This document shows, in pieces, positions 10,631 to 19,057 of a stretch of 38,950 nt of DNA. Every line of letters begins with the position of its first letter. The stretch's first letter is position 1. Under the pieces are notes generated by a model. It ran no database searches. It had not been told where the DNA came from and saw only the letters and a program-made list of their open reading frames with translations. Both the position numbers and the translations under genes were made by a program. The DNA is from DASSYK01 sp036258315 (GTDB taxonomy: Bacteria; Actinomycetota; Thermoleophilia; Solirubrobacterales; 70-9): contig DATADX010000011.1 in NCBI GenBank assembly GCA_036258315.1, positions 1 through 38,950 on the forward strand, read 5' to 3'.

Positions 10631-11876
10631 GCAGGAGGAGGGCTCGCGGGCCGTCGCCGAGGCGGTCGCACTGTGCCGCCCGCAGGTGATCAGCGCCTAT
10701 CCGATCTCGCCCCAGACTCACATCGTCGAGCACCTCTCCGACATGGTGCGCACGGGCGAGATCGACCCCTGCGAGTACCTGATGGTCGAGTCCGAGTTCG
10801 CCGCGATGTCGGCGGCGATCGGTGCGTCGGCGGCCGGGTCGCGCGCGTACACGGCAACCGCGAGCCAGGGGCTCCTCTACATGGTCGAGGCCCTCTACAA
10901 CGCCTCCGGGCTCGGCCTGCCGATCGTGATGACCGTCGCCAACCGCGCGATCGGCGCCCCGATCAACATCTGGAACGACCACTCCGACTCGATGTCGCAG
11001 CGCGACTCGGGCTGGATCCAGCTCTACGCCGAGACCAACCAGGAGGCGCTGGACATGCACATCCAGGCGTTCCGGATCGCCGAGCAGGTCTCGCTGCCGG
11101 TGATGGTCTGCATGGACGGCTTCATCCTCACCCACGCCTACGAGGAGGTGGACATCCCCGACCAGGCGCAGGTCGATTCCTTCCTGCCCCCGTTCGAGGC
11201 CCGCCAGCTGCTCGATCCCGCCGATCCGGTGACGATCGGCGCGATGGTCGGGCCCGAGGCGTTCTTCGAGGTCAAGTACCTCGCCCACGCGAAGCAGATG
11301 CAGGCGATGGACCTGATCCCGGAGGTGGCGGGCGGGTTCGCGAGCGTGTTCGGGCGCGAGTCGGGCGGGCTGCTGCGGTGCTACCGCACCGACGACGCCG
11401 AGACGATTGTCGTCGCCCTCGGCTCGGTCCTCGGCACGATCGAGGAGGCGATCGACGAGCTCCGCGAGCAGGGGGTGCGGATTGGGGCGGTGAGCCTGAA
11501 GTCGTTCCGGCCCTTCCCGCTCGCCGAGGTTCGTGAGGCGCTGGGTCACGCGAAGCGGGTCGTCGTGCTCGAGAAGACGCTCGCCGTCGGGATCGGAGGC
11601 GTCGCCTCCGCCAACGTGCGCACGGCGCTCTCGGGGATCCAGCTCAACGGCTACACGGTGATCGCGGGACTCGGAGGCCGCTCGATCACCAAGGAGTCGC
11701 TGCTGCGGCTGTTCGAGGCCGCGGGACGGGACGAGCTGAAACCGCTCAACTTCCTGGACCTGAAGACCGACATCGTCGATCGCGAGCTGGCGCGCGTCCA
11801 CGCCAGCGGCCCGTCGGGCCCGCACGAGGAGAACATCCTGCGCGACATCGGCGTCGTCGCGGCGGAGGCCCACTGA
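10623..11876 (+). CDS. porA: 2-oxoacid (pyruvate):ferredoxin oxidoreductase, alpha subunit
   Basis: The 417-residue alpha subunit carries the thiamine-diphosphate pyrimidine-binding domain. The diagnostic start of that domain is ISAYPISPQTHIVEHLS, with the conserved YPI(S/T)PQT, followed by the glutamate block LMVESEFAAMSAAIGAS. TATASQGLLYMVEALYNASG and NDHSDSMSQRDSGWIQ are also typical. Domain II follows at roughly 250-370 (IVVALGSVLGTIEEAIDELR). With gamma and beta it cleaves a 2-oxoacid in the presence of CoA to acyl-CoA, CO2 and two low-potential electrons. Eight-base overlap with porG and a one-base gap to porB imply tight translational coupling. The enzyme class is usually oxygen-sensitive, which fits a low-oxygen programme. 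Confidence 0.94.
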   Translation: MRKQEEGSRAVAEAVALCRPQVISAYPISPQTHIVEHLSDMVRTGEIDPCEYLMVESEFAAMSAAIGASAAGSRAYTATASQGLLYMVEALYNASGLGLPIVMTVANRAIGAPINIWNDHSDSMSQRDSGWIQLYAETNQEALDMHIQAFRIAEQVSLPVMVCMDGFILTHAYEEVDIPDQAQVDSFLPPFEARQLLDPADPVTIGAMVGPEAFFEVKYLAHAKQMQAMDLIPEVAGGFASVFGRESGGLLRCYRTDDAETIVVALGSVLGTIEEAIDELREQGVRIGAVSLKSFRPFPLAEVREALGHAKRVVVLEKTLAVGIGGVASANVRTALSGIQLNGYTVIAGLGGRSITKESLLRLFEAAGRDELKPLNFLDLKTDIVDRELARVHASGPSGPHEENILRDIGVVAAEAH

Positions 11877-11877
11877 G

Positions 11878-13017
11878 ATGCCGGACCCGCCCGAACAGGA
11901 GGTGAAGCTCTACCAGGCGGGCACCTTCGTGGTCGGCAACCGGCTGCTCGACCCCGACGAGCGCTCGGTCCAGGCCCGGACGGAGCGATCCAACACGCTC
12001 ACCTCGGGCCACCGAGCCTGCCAGGGGTGCGGCGAGGCGCTCGGCGCCCGCTACACGCTCGACGCCGCGATGCGCGCCACCGACGGCCAGCTGGTCGCGA
12101 CCAACGCGACCGGCTGCCTCGAGGTCTTCTCGACCCCCTACCCCGAGTCCTCTTGGCAGCTGCCCTGGATCCACTCCCTGTTCGGCAACGCGCCCGCGGT
12201 CGCGAGCGGCGTCGCCGCCGCGCTCCGGGCCCAGGGCCGCGAGGAGGTGCGCGTGATCGGCCAGGGCGGCGACGGGGGCACGCTCGACATCGGCTTCGCC
12301 TGCCTGTCGGGGATGTTCGAGCGCAACGACGACGTGCTGTTCGTCTGCTACGACAACGAGGCCTACATGAACACCGGCGTGCAGCGGTCGAGCGCGACCC
12401 CGCCCGCGGCCCGGACCTCGAACACCAAGCCCCTCGGCGGGCAGCCGGGAAACGTCTTCGGCAAGGGCAAGAACGCGCCGCTGATCGCGATGGCCCACGA
12501 GATTCCCTACGTCGCGACCGCCACCGTCGCCGAGCTCCGCGACCTCGAGGCCAAGGTGGAGCGCGCGATGCAGATCCGCGGCGCCCGCTACCTGCACGTG
12601 TTCGTCCCCTGCCCGCTCGGCTGGGGCTCGGCCTCCCACGACACGATCCGGCTCGCCCGCCTGGTCAAGGAGACCGGGCTCTTCCCGGTCTTCGAGGCCG
12701 AAGACGGCGAGGTCACAGGCGTCTCCAAGATCCGCCGCCGGGTGCCCGTCGAGGAGTACCTGAAGCTCCAGAAGCGCTACGCGCACCTGTTCGGCGATCC
12801 GCCGAATACGAAGGTGATCGCGCAGATCCAGGCCCGCGCCGACCGCAACATCCGCAACTTCGGGCTCCTTCCCGAGGACGGCGAGGGCGCCGACCTTCCG
12901 GGTGAGGCCGGCGACATCGCCGGCGCGAGTCCGGGCGCGCCGGACCCCGTCGAGGAGGCCGAGGGCGAGACGAACCTGATGCGCCTGCTCGCCTCCACTC
13001 CCCCGGGGCCGCAGTGA
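11878..13017 (+). CDS. porB: 2-oxoacid (pyruvate):ferredoxin oxidoreductase, beta subunit
   Basis: The 379-residue beta subunit holds the TPP diphosphate site and the proximal [4Fe-4S] cluster. Visible marks are ACQGCGEALGARY near residue 45 (two cluster cysteines) and NATGCLEVFSTPYP (a third). The TPP/Mg motif GQGGDGGTLDIGFACL lies near residue 128, then CYDNEAYMNTG and QRSSATPPAARTS. The last 50 residues form an acidic, low-complexity tail that is longer than usual. It begins one base after porA and is followed 13 bases later by the reductase fusion. A beta chain this complete together with alpha and gamma supports a working enzyme. Confidence 0.94.
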   Translation: MPDPPEQEVKLYQAGTFVVGNRLLDPDERSVQARTERSNTLTSGHRACQGCGEALGARYTLDAAMRATDGQLVATNATGCLEVFSTPYPESSWQLPWIHSLFGNAPAVASGVAAALRAQGREEVRVIGQGGDGGTLDIGFACLSGMFERNDDVLFVCYDNEAYMNTGVQRSSATPPAARTSNTKPLGGQPGNVFGKGKNAPLIAMAHEIPYVATATVAELRDLEAKVERAMQIRGARYLHVFVPCPLGWGSASHDTIRLARLVKETGLFPVFEAEDGEVTGVSKIRRRVPVEEYLKLQKRYAHLFGDPPNTKVIAQIQARADRNIRNFGLLPEDGEGADLPGEAGDIAGASPGAPDPVEEAEGETNLMRLLASTPPGPQ

Positions 13018-13030
13018 TGGAGGGCCTGTG

Positions 13031-14680
13031 ATGGAGAAGCCCTTCGCGATCACTCTGGACGTCGGCTCGAGCCTGGCCAACAAGACCGGCAGCTGGCGCA
13101 CCGAGCGGGCCGTCTACGTGGACCGCCTGCCGCCCTGCAACCACGCCTGCCCCGCCGGCGAGGACATCCAGGGCTGGCTGTACGAGGCCGAGTCGGGCGA
13201 CGGCGGCTACGAGCGCGCCTGGCGCAAGCTGGTCGAGGACAACCCCTTCCCGGCGATCATGGGCCGGGTCTGCTACCACCCGTGCGAGACGGACTGCAAC
13301 CGCGGCCAGCTCGACGAGGCGGTCGGGATCAACTCGGTCGAGCGCTTCCTCGGCGACGAGGCGATCAAGCAGGGCTGGGAGCTGGAGGTCGCCGCGGAGC
13401 CCTCGGGGAAGCGGGTGCTGGTGGTCGGCGCCGGCCCCTCGGGCATGTCGGCCGCCTACCACCTGACGCGGCTCGGCCACCGGGTGACGATCCACGAGGC
13501 GGGCCCGATGACCGGCGGGATGATGCGCTTCGGGATCCCCACCTACCGGCTCCCCCGCGACGTCCTCGACGCCGAGGTGCAGCGGATCCTCGACCTGGGC
13601 GTCGAGCTCGAGCTGAACCGCAAGGTCACCAACATCGAGGAGAGCATGCGCGAGGGCGGCTTCGACGCCGCCTTCCTCGCGGTCGGCGCCCACATCGGCA
13701 AGCGCGCCTACATCCCCGCCGGCGAGGCCGCGAACATCCTCGACGCCGTCGCTCTCCTGCGCAGCATGGAGGGAGAGGAGAAGCCCCTGCTCGGCCGTCG
13801 CGTCGTCGTCTACGGTGGCGGTGACACGGCGATGGACGCGGCGCGGACCGCGAAGCGGCTGGGCGCCACCGACGCCGTGATCGTCTACCGGCGCACCCGC
13901 GAGCGGATGCCGGCGCACGACGTCGAGGTCGAGGAGGCCGAGGAGGAAGGCGTGATGATGCGCTGGCTCTCGACCATCAAGCAGGTCGACGGCGGCAAGG
14001 TCACCGTCGAGAAGATGGAGCTCGACGAGACCGGCTTCCCGCAGCCGACCGGCGAGGTCGAGGAGCTCGAGGCCGACTCGGTGGTCCTCGCGCTCGGCCA
14101 GGACGCCGACCTCTCGCTGATCGAGGACGTGCCCGGGATCGCGGTCACGGACGGGGTCGTGGAGGTCGGGCCGAACTTGATGACCGGCCACGACGGGATC
14201 TTCGCGGGCGGCGACATGGTCCCCGCCGAGCGGACCGTGACCGTCGGGGTGGGGCACGGTAAGAAGGCGGCGCGCAACATCGACGGCTGGCTGCGGGGGG
14301 TCGCCTACGAGCCTCCCCCGAAGCACGAGATCGCGACCTTCGACAAGCTCAACACCTGGTACTACTCGGACGCGCCGCGCACGGTCCAGCCCGAGCTCGA
14401 GATCGAGCGCCGCCGCGGGACCTTCGATGAGGTGGTGGGCGGTCTCGACGAGTCGAACGCGCTGTACGAGGCGCGCCGCTGCCTCTCCTGCGGGAACTGC
14501 TTTTCCTGCGACAACTGCTTTGGCGTCTGCCCCGACAACGCCGTCCTGAAGCTGGCAGAGATGGCGGAGAACCCGAACGTGAACGGGTACGCCGTCGACC
14601 TCGACTTCTGCAAGGGATGCGGGATGTGCGTCGCCGAGTGCCCGTGCGGCGCGATCGAGATGGTGCCGGAGCGGATCTGA
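13031..14680 (+). CDS. GltD-like NADPH:acceptor reductase fused to a C-terminal ferredoxin (PorD-like)
   Basis: The 549-residue fusion starts with cysteine motifs of a GltD-type N-terminal iron-sulfur domain (CNHACPAG; GRVCYHPCETDC). A FAD Rossmann motif, VVGAGPSGMSAAYHL, lies near residue 130. The NAD(P)H-site motif VVYGGGDTAMDAARTAKRLG is near 260. From about residue 484 there is a dicluster ferredoxin domain with CLSCGNCFSCDNCFGVCP and CKGCGMCVAECPCGAIEM. The first ferredoxin block carries extra cysteines. In this operon it most likely takes electrons from the POR core to NADP+. A comparable reductase chain is known for the 2-oxoglutarate:NADP+ oxidoreductase of Azoarcus. ATG 13031 is preferred to GTG 13028 because GGAGGG at 13019-13024 is better spaced. 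It is not a true glutamate synthase: no gltB is present. Confidence 0.88.
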   Translation: MEKPFAITLDVGSSLANKTGSWRTERAVYVDRLPPCNHACPAGEDIQGWLYEAESGDGGYERAWRKLVEDNPFPAIMGRVCYHPCETDCNRGQLDEAVGINSVERFLGDEAIKQGWELEVAAEPSGKRVLVVGAGPSGMSAAYHLTRLGHRVTIHEAGPMTGGMMRFGIPTYRLPRDVLDAEVQRILDLGVELELNRKVTNIEESMREGGFDAAFLAVGAHIGKRAYIPAGEAANILDAVALLRSMEGEEKPLLGRRVVVYGGGDTAMDAARTAKRLGATDAVIVYRRTRERMPAHDVEVEEAEEEGVMMRWLSTIKQVDGGKVTVEKMELDETGFPQPTGEVEELEADSVVLALGQDADLSLIEDVPGIAVTDGVVEVGPNLMTGHDGIFAGGDMVPAERTVTVGVGHGKKAARNIDGWLRGVAYEPPPKHEIATFDKLNTWYYSDAPRTVQPELEIERRRGTFDEVVGGLDESNALYEARRCLSCGNCFSCDNCFGVCPDNAVLKLAEMAENPNVNGYAVDLDFCKGCGMCVAECPCGAIEMVPERI

Positions 14681-14782
14681 GCTACGCCCGCCGCCTCCGT
14701 CGGGCGCGAGGCCAAGGCGCTGATCGACCGGGATCTGGAGGCGACGATGCGGACTATTTAGGCTGAGTGCCGCGAGCGCACC
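14681..14782. other. 102-base intergenic stretch with an in-frame tail after the reductase stop
   Basis: After the TGA at 14678-14680 the same frame stays open for 26 codons to TAG at 14759-14761 (ending DLEATMRTI). The ferredoxin domain is already complete, so this is probably chance or a relic tail. The same TAG starts a TAGGCT -10 candidate for the next gene. No terminator hairpin was recognised. Confidence 0.4.
14759..14764 (+). promoter_or_regulatory. putative -10 element for the acyl-CoA synthetase gene
   Basis: TAGGCT, preceded by the AT-rich TATT, matches TANNNT and ends 18 bases before the GTG at 14783. The local drop in G+C supports a promoter here. No -35 element is evident. Confidence 0.3.
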
Positions 14783-17479
14783 GTGGCCTCCGTCTATCCA
14801 GCCCACCGCGAGACCGACATCGTCCTCCGCGATGGCTCGACCGTGCGCGTGCGGCCGGTCCGCGCCGAGGACGCCGACGCGCTCGCACGTCTGTTCGAGG
14901 GGCTCTCGCTCAAGTCGCGCGCGTTCCGCTTCTTCTCGGGTGGCTCCGATCTGGAAGAGGCCGTCGTGTGGGCGCTGGAGGTCGACTATCGCGACCGCTT
15001 CGGGCTCGTCGCGATCGCCGACGGGGAGCTCGTCGCCCACGCCGCCTATACGCGCGGCGCACCCGGCCGCGCCGAGGTGGCGTTCGCGATCGCGGACTCC
15101 TTCCAGGGCCACGGGCTCGGCACGATCCTGCTCGGCCACCTCGCCGAGGCCGCCGAGGAGCTCGGCATCGAGCTGTTCGAGGCGGAGGTGCTGCCCGAGA
15201 ACCACAAGATGATCGAGGTCTTTCGCGAGAGCGGCTTCCCGATCCGGACCGAGTCGGTCCCCGGCGCGATCGCGATCGAGCTGCCGACCTCGTTCTCGGC
15301 CGAGGCGGTCGAGGGGTTCGAGCAGCGGGACAGGATCGCGGCAGTGGCGGCGGTCAACAGCGTTCTGCGGCCCGGCTCCGTTGCGGTGATCGGGGCCTCG
15401 CGAGCGCGCGGCACCCCGGGGGGAGAGCTCTTCCACAACCTGATCGAGGCGGGCTTCACCGGCCCCGCCTACCCGGTCAACCCGAACGCGCGCTCAGTGC
15501 AGTCGGTGCGCGCCTATGCCAGCGTCGAGGAGATCCCCGACGAGATCGAGCTGGCCGTGATCGTGACCCCGCCGGCGGCGGTGATCGATATCGCGCGCCA
15601 ATGCGCCGCCAAGGGCGTGCGGGCGCTGGTCGTGATCTCGGCCGGGTTCGCGGAGTCGGGAGAGGAAGGACGCGAGCGCCAGCGGGAGCTGCTCGAGCTC
15701 TGCCGCGGCGCCGGAGTCAGGCTCGTCGGACCGAACTGCCTCGGCGTCCTCAACACCGCTCCGGACCTTCGCCTCCACGCCACATTCGCCCCGCAGCAAC
15801 CCCCGCCGGGCCGCGTCGGCTTCATGTCCCAAAGTGGGGCACTCGGCCTCGCGGTGATCGACCACGCTCGCGGCCTCGGCCTCGGGCTCTCCTCGTTCGC
15901 GTCCGTCGGCAACCGCGCCGATATCTCCCCAAACGACCTGCTCCAGTACTGGGAGGCCGACGAGGGCACCGACCTCGCTCTGCTCTACCTCGAGTCTTTC
16001 GGGAACCCGCGTCGGTTCGCGCGGATCGCCCGCCGCGTCGCAAGGCGCAAGCCGATCGTCGCCGTCAAGAGCGGGCGTTCGACGGCCGGAGCGCGCGCCA
16101 CGGGCTCGCACACGGGGGCTCTGGTCTCGGCCTCGGACGTCACCGTCGACGCACTGTTCGGCCAGTCCGGAGTGATCAGGACCGACGACCTCGGCGAGCT
16201 GTTCGGGGTCGCCGGACTGCTCGCCACACAGCCTCTGCCCGCCGGGGGGCGCGTCGGCATCGTCACCAACGCGGGCGGCCCGGGGATCATGTGCGCCGAC
16301 GCCTGCGAGTCAGATCAACTCGAGTTGCCTGAGTCCAGCGAGCGCACGTGCGCCGCCCTCGCCGAGTTCCTCCCGGCTGCGGCTGCGCTCGGCAACCCAG
16401 TCGACATGCTCGCCACGGCGAACGCCGACGACTACACCCGCACGATCAGGGTGCTCGGCGAGAGCGGGGATGTCGACGCGATCATCGCGATCTTCATCCC
16501 GCCGCTCCTGCTCAGCCCCGAGGACGTTGCCGGAGCGATCGTCGCAGCGGCCGAGTCGCTCGAGCGCCGACTGCCGATCCTCGCCGTGATCATGGCGCGG
16601 TCATTCGACCCGACGAGCCTCCGCTCCCCCGGTACCACGGTCCCGGCGTTCAGCTATCCCGAGGACGCAGCGCGCGCCCTGTCGAAGGCGGTCAGGTACG
16701 CCGACTGGCGCCGCCGCCCGGAAGGGGAGACGCCGACCTTCGCCGATCTCGAACCCGACGAGGCCGCCGGGGTGATCTCCTCCGCGCTCGGCGCGGGGCG
16801 CGAATGGCTCGACTTCGACGAGCTCGATACCCTGCTGCGCTGCTACGGGCTGCACGCCCCGCGCGGCGAGGTGGTCGGCCGCGAGCACGACGTGGGGCCG
16901 GCCGCGAAGCGGATCGGCGGGCCGGTCGCCTTGAAGGCGATCGTGCCGGGCCTCGTCCATAAGACAGAGGCGGGCGCGGTGCGAACCGGGCTGCGCGACT
17001 GGACCGAGGCGCTTGGGGCCGCGAACGAGATGGAAACGGCCCTCGGCGAGGCGGGCACCCCGCCAGACGGCTATCTGATCCAGGAGATGGTCGGCGGGGG
17101 CGTCGAGATGCTGGTCGGCGTCGCCGACGACCCTTTGTTCGGCCCGGTCGCGGCATGCGGCGCAGGCGGCACGACGGCCGAGGTCATGCACGACGTCTCC
17201 GTCCGGATAACACCGCTGAGCGACCTCGACGCTCGCGACATGATCACCTCGCTCGTCACGTACCCGCTGCTGCGCGGCTACCGCGGCTCGCCTCCGGCCA
17301 ACGTCAGGGCGCTCGAGGAGGTGCTGCTCCGCGTCAGCGCGATGATCGAGGACCACCGGGAGATATCCGAGCTGGACCTGAACCCCGTGATCGTCACCTC
17401 CGAGGCCGCGCTGGTCGCCGACGCGAGGGTCCGGGTTCGCGCGCCGTCGCCGCCGGCGCCGTGGCCGTCCGCGGAGTAG
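14783..17479 (+). CDS. GNAT acetyltransferase fused to ADP-forming acyl-CoA synthetase (alpha+beta)
   Basis: The 898-residue protein has an N-terminal GNAT domain (about 12-170; acetyl-CoA loop near SFQGHGLGTILLGHL). A CoA-binding Rossmann domain starts near 195 (GSVAVIGASRARGTPGGELF). A succinyl-CoA-ligase-like region follows, with GFMSQSGALG. An ATP-grasp beta part spans about 670-890 (GGPVALKAIVPGLVHKTEAG). The phosphorylated histidine of ADP-forming synthetases is present in ATGSHTGAL (His443). The synthetase part converts acyl-CoA + ADP + Pi to acid + ATP, which would give ATP from the acetyl-CoA made by POR. Protein acetyltransferases such as Salmonella Pat share both modules but in the opposite order, and lack that histidine. 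The GTG start has no clear Shine-Dalgarno. A dual role (ligase plus lysine acetylation) is possible. Confidence 0.9.
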   Translation: MASVYPAHRETDIVLRDGSTVRVRPVRAEDADALARLFEGLSLKSRAFRFFSGGSDLEEAVVWALEVDYRDRFGLVAIADGELVAHAAYTRGAPGRAEVAFAIADSFQGHGLGTILLGHLAEAAEELGIELFEAEVLPENHKMIEVFRESGFPIRTESVPGAIAIELPTSFSAEAVEGFEQRDRIAAVAAVNSVLRPGSVAVIGASRARGTPGGELFHNLIEAGFTGPAYPVNPNARSVQSVRAYASVEEIPDEIELAVIVTPPAAVIDIARQCAAKGVRALVVISAGFAESGEEGRERQRELLELCRGAGVRLVGPNCLGVLNTAPDLRLHATFAPQQPPPGRVGFMSQSGALGLAVIDHARGLGLGLSSFASVGNRADISPNDLLQYWEADEGTDLALLYLESFGNPRRFARIARRVARRKPIVAVKSGRSTAGARATGSHTGALVSASDVTVDALFGQSGVIRTDDLGELFGVAGLLATQPLPAGGRVGIVTNAGGPGIMCADACESDQLELPESSERTCAALAEFLPAAAALGNPVDMLATANADDYTRTIRVLGESGDVDAIIAIFIPPLLLSPEDVAGAIVAAAESLERRLPILAVIMARSFDPTSLRSPGTTVPAFSYPEDAARALSKAVRYADWRRRPEGETPTFADLEPDEAAGVISSALGAGREWLDFDELDTLLRCYGLHAPRGEVVGREHDVGPAAKRIGGPVALKAIVPGLVHKTEAGAVRTGLRDWTEALGAANEMETALGEAGTPPDGYLIQEMVGGGVEMLVGVADDPLFGPVAACGAGGTTAEVMHDVSVRITPLSDLDARDMITSLVTYPLLRGYRGSPPANVRALEEVLLRVSAMIEDHREISELDLNPVIVTSEAALVADARVRVRAPSPPAPWPSAE

Positions 17480-17539
17480 CATCGGGCCGCGCGGTTAACG
17501 CGGTGTTCACGCCGACTCCCGCGAGACCGGAGAGACTCG

Positions 17540-19033
17540 ATGGAGATGCCACTGACCAGCGCGAGTCCGGGGATTGAGACGTCGGCGAGCCGCCTGTACG
17601 ACTCGGTGACCGCCCTTCGGGTCGCCGTCGCCTCGGAGGCCGACGAGATCATGGAGGGCTGGGGACCGCGGATCGAGCGCGACGAGTTCATGACGAGCGC
17701 CCGCAACCTCGCGGCCTACATTGCCGTGCGCCACCACGACCTCCGCAAGCTCCAGCTCGAGCTGATGCCGCTGGGCCTCTCGTCGCTCGGGCGGTGCGAG
17801 GCGCGGGTGCTGCCCAACCTCGACGCCGTGATCGCGGCGCTCAGCGTCCTCCGCGGCGATGGACGGGCGGCGGACGGCCCCGACCGGGACGTGTTCTTCG
17901 AGGGCAACGAGCTGCTGCGGCGGCAGACGGAGGCGGCCTTCGGCCCCACCCCGCCGAACCGCGCGGTCCGGATCATGGTCACGCTGCCCTCCGAGGCGGC
18001 CGCCGAGCCCGGCCTGGCCCGCGACCTGGTCTCGGTGGACATGGACATCGCCCGCATCAACTGCGCCCACGACGACGAGGCCGCGTGGGCCGAGATGGCG
18101 GGCCACGTTCGCGCGGCGGCGGCCGATGCGGGCAGGCCTTGCCGGGTCTGCTTCGACCTCTGCGGGCCCCGCTCCAGGGTCGACTCGACCACCGTCCCCG
18201 ACAGCGTCCGCGTCCGGCTGGGCGACCGCGTCCTGATGACCCCGGGCCCGGTCCCGGTGGCCGCCGAGTGGAGCCGGCAGTTCCAGTGCTCGATACCCGA
18301 AGTCTTTCCGGCACTCGAGCCGGGGGCCGCCGTGTGGGTCAACGACGGCAAGCTCGGGCTGGTGGTGGAGAGCAAGCGCGACGAGGGCGTGCTCCTGCGG
18401 GTGACCGACGCTCGCGAGCGGGGAGAGCGCCTGCGCCCCGACAAGGCGCTCAACTTCCCGGGCACCAAGCTGACGCTCGACCCGCTGACCGGGAAGGACC
18501 TGCGCGATCTCGACGCGATCGTCCCCCTCGCCGACATGGTCGGCTACTCGTTCGTCCAGCGCCCGGACGACGTAGCCAGGCTCCAGGCCGAGCTCGCCGG
18601 CCGCGACGCGCCCCCTGACCTCCCGCTCGTGGCGAAGATCGAGACTGCGCTCGCCGTCGAGAGCCTGCCGGAGCTGATCGTGCAGGGAGCAGGCAGGCAG
18701 CCGTTGGCGATCATGATCGCGAGGGGCGACCTGATGGTGGAGGTCGGTCACCGCCGACTGGCGGAGATCCAGGAGGAGCTCCTCTGGCTGTGCGAGGCGG
18801 CCCACGTGCCGGTGATCTGGGCGACGCAGGTCCTGGACAACCTCGTCAAGAAGGGGGTTCGGAACCGGGCCGAGATGACCGACGCGGCGATGGCGGAGCG
18901 GGCCGAGTGCGTGATGCTGAACAAGGGCCCGCACGCCGGCGAGGCGGTCGAGCTCCTGGACGACGTGCTCGGCCGCATGGAGGGCCACCAGTTCAAGAAG
19001 ACCTCCCGGATGCGCGCCCTGCGCTCGTGGTAG
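17540..19033 (+). CDS. divergent pyruvate kinase with N-terminal extension, no C-terminal regulatory domain
   Basis: Of 497 residues, about 1-140 form an unassigned helical extension. From about 142 the barrel of pyruvate kinase can be followed: DIARINCAHDD (Arg and Asn of the active site), FDLCGPRSR, KIETALAVESLPELI (catalytic Lys and metal Glu), MIARGDLMVEVG (metal Asp) and VIWATQVLDNLV (Thr). The C-terminal allosteric domain is absent. The canonical RLNFSHG and DTKGPE motifs are changed, with Ser to Ala and Thr to Leu at positions that help bind K+ in ordinary enzymes. It should convert PEP + ADP to pyruvate + ATP, but activity and K+ dependence are open. ATG 17540 has GGAG seven bases upstream. 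It ends the plus-strand pyruvate cluster. Confidence 0.8.
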   Translation: MEMPLTSASPGIETSASRLYDSVTALRVAVASEADEIMEGWGPRIERDEFMTSARNLAAYIAVRHHDLRKLQLELMPLGLSSLGRCEARVLPNLDAVIAALSVLRGDGRAADGPDRDVFFEGNELLRRQTEAAFGPTPPNRAVRIMVTLPSEAAAEPGLARDLVSVDMDIARINCAHDDEAAWAEMAGHVRAAAADAGRPCRVCFDLCGPRSRVDSTTVPDSVRVRLGDRVLMTPGPVPVAAEWSRQFQCSIPEVFPALEPGAAVWVNDGKLGLVVESKRDEGVLLRVTDARERGERLRPDKALNFPGTKLTLDPLTGKDLRDLDAIVPLADMVGYSFVQRPDDVARLQAELAGRDAPPDLPLVAKIETALAVESLPELIVQGAGRQPLAIMIARGDLMVEVGHRRLAEIQEELLWLCEAAHVPVIWATQVLDNLVKKGVRNRAEMTDAAMAERAECVMLNKGPHAGEAVELLDDVLGRMEGHQFKKTSRMRALRSW

Positions 19034-19057
19034 CCGGCGAGTTCGCAGGCGGCTGAG

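Noticed and set aside
13031..14680. Annotating the fusion as glutamate synthase small subunit (gltD)
   Set aside because: No gltB is near, a dicluster ferredoxin is fused at the C-terminus, and it is in a POR operon.
12713..15436. 907-codon minus-strand open frame across porB, the reductase and the synthetase
   Set aside because: It crosses three well-supported plus-strand genes and their stops, and contains no recognisable domain.
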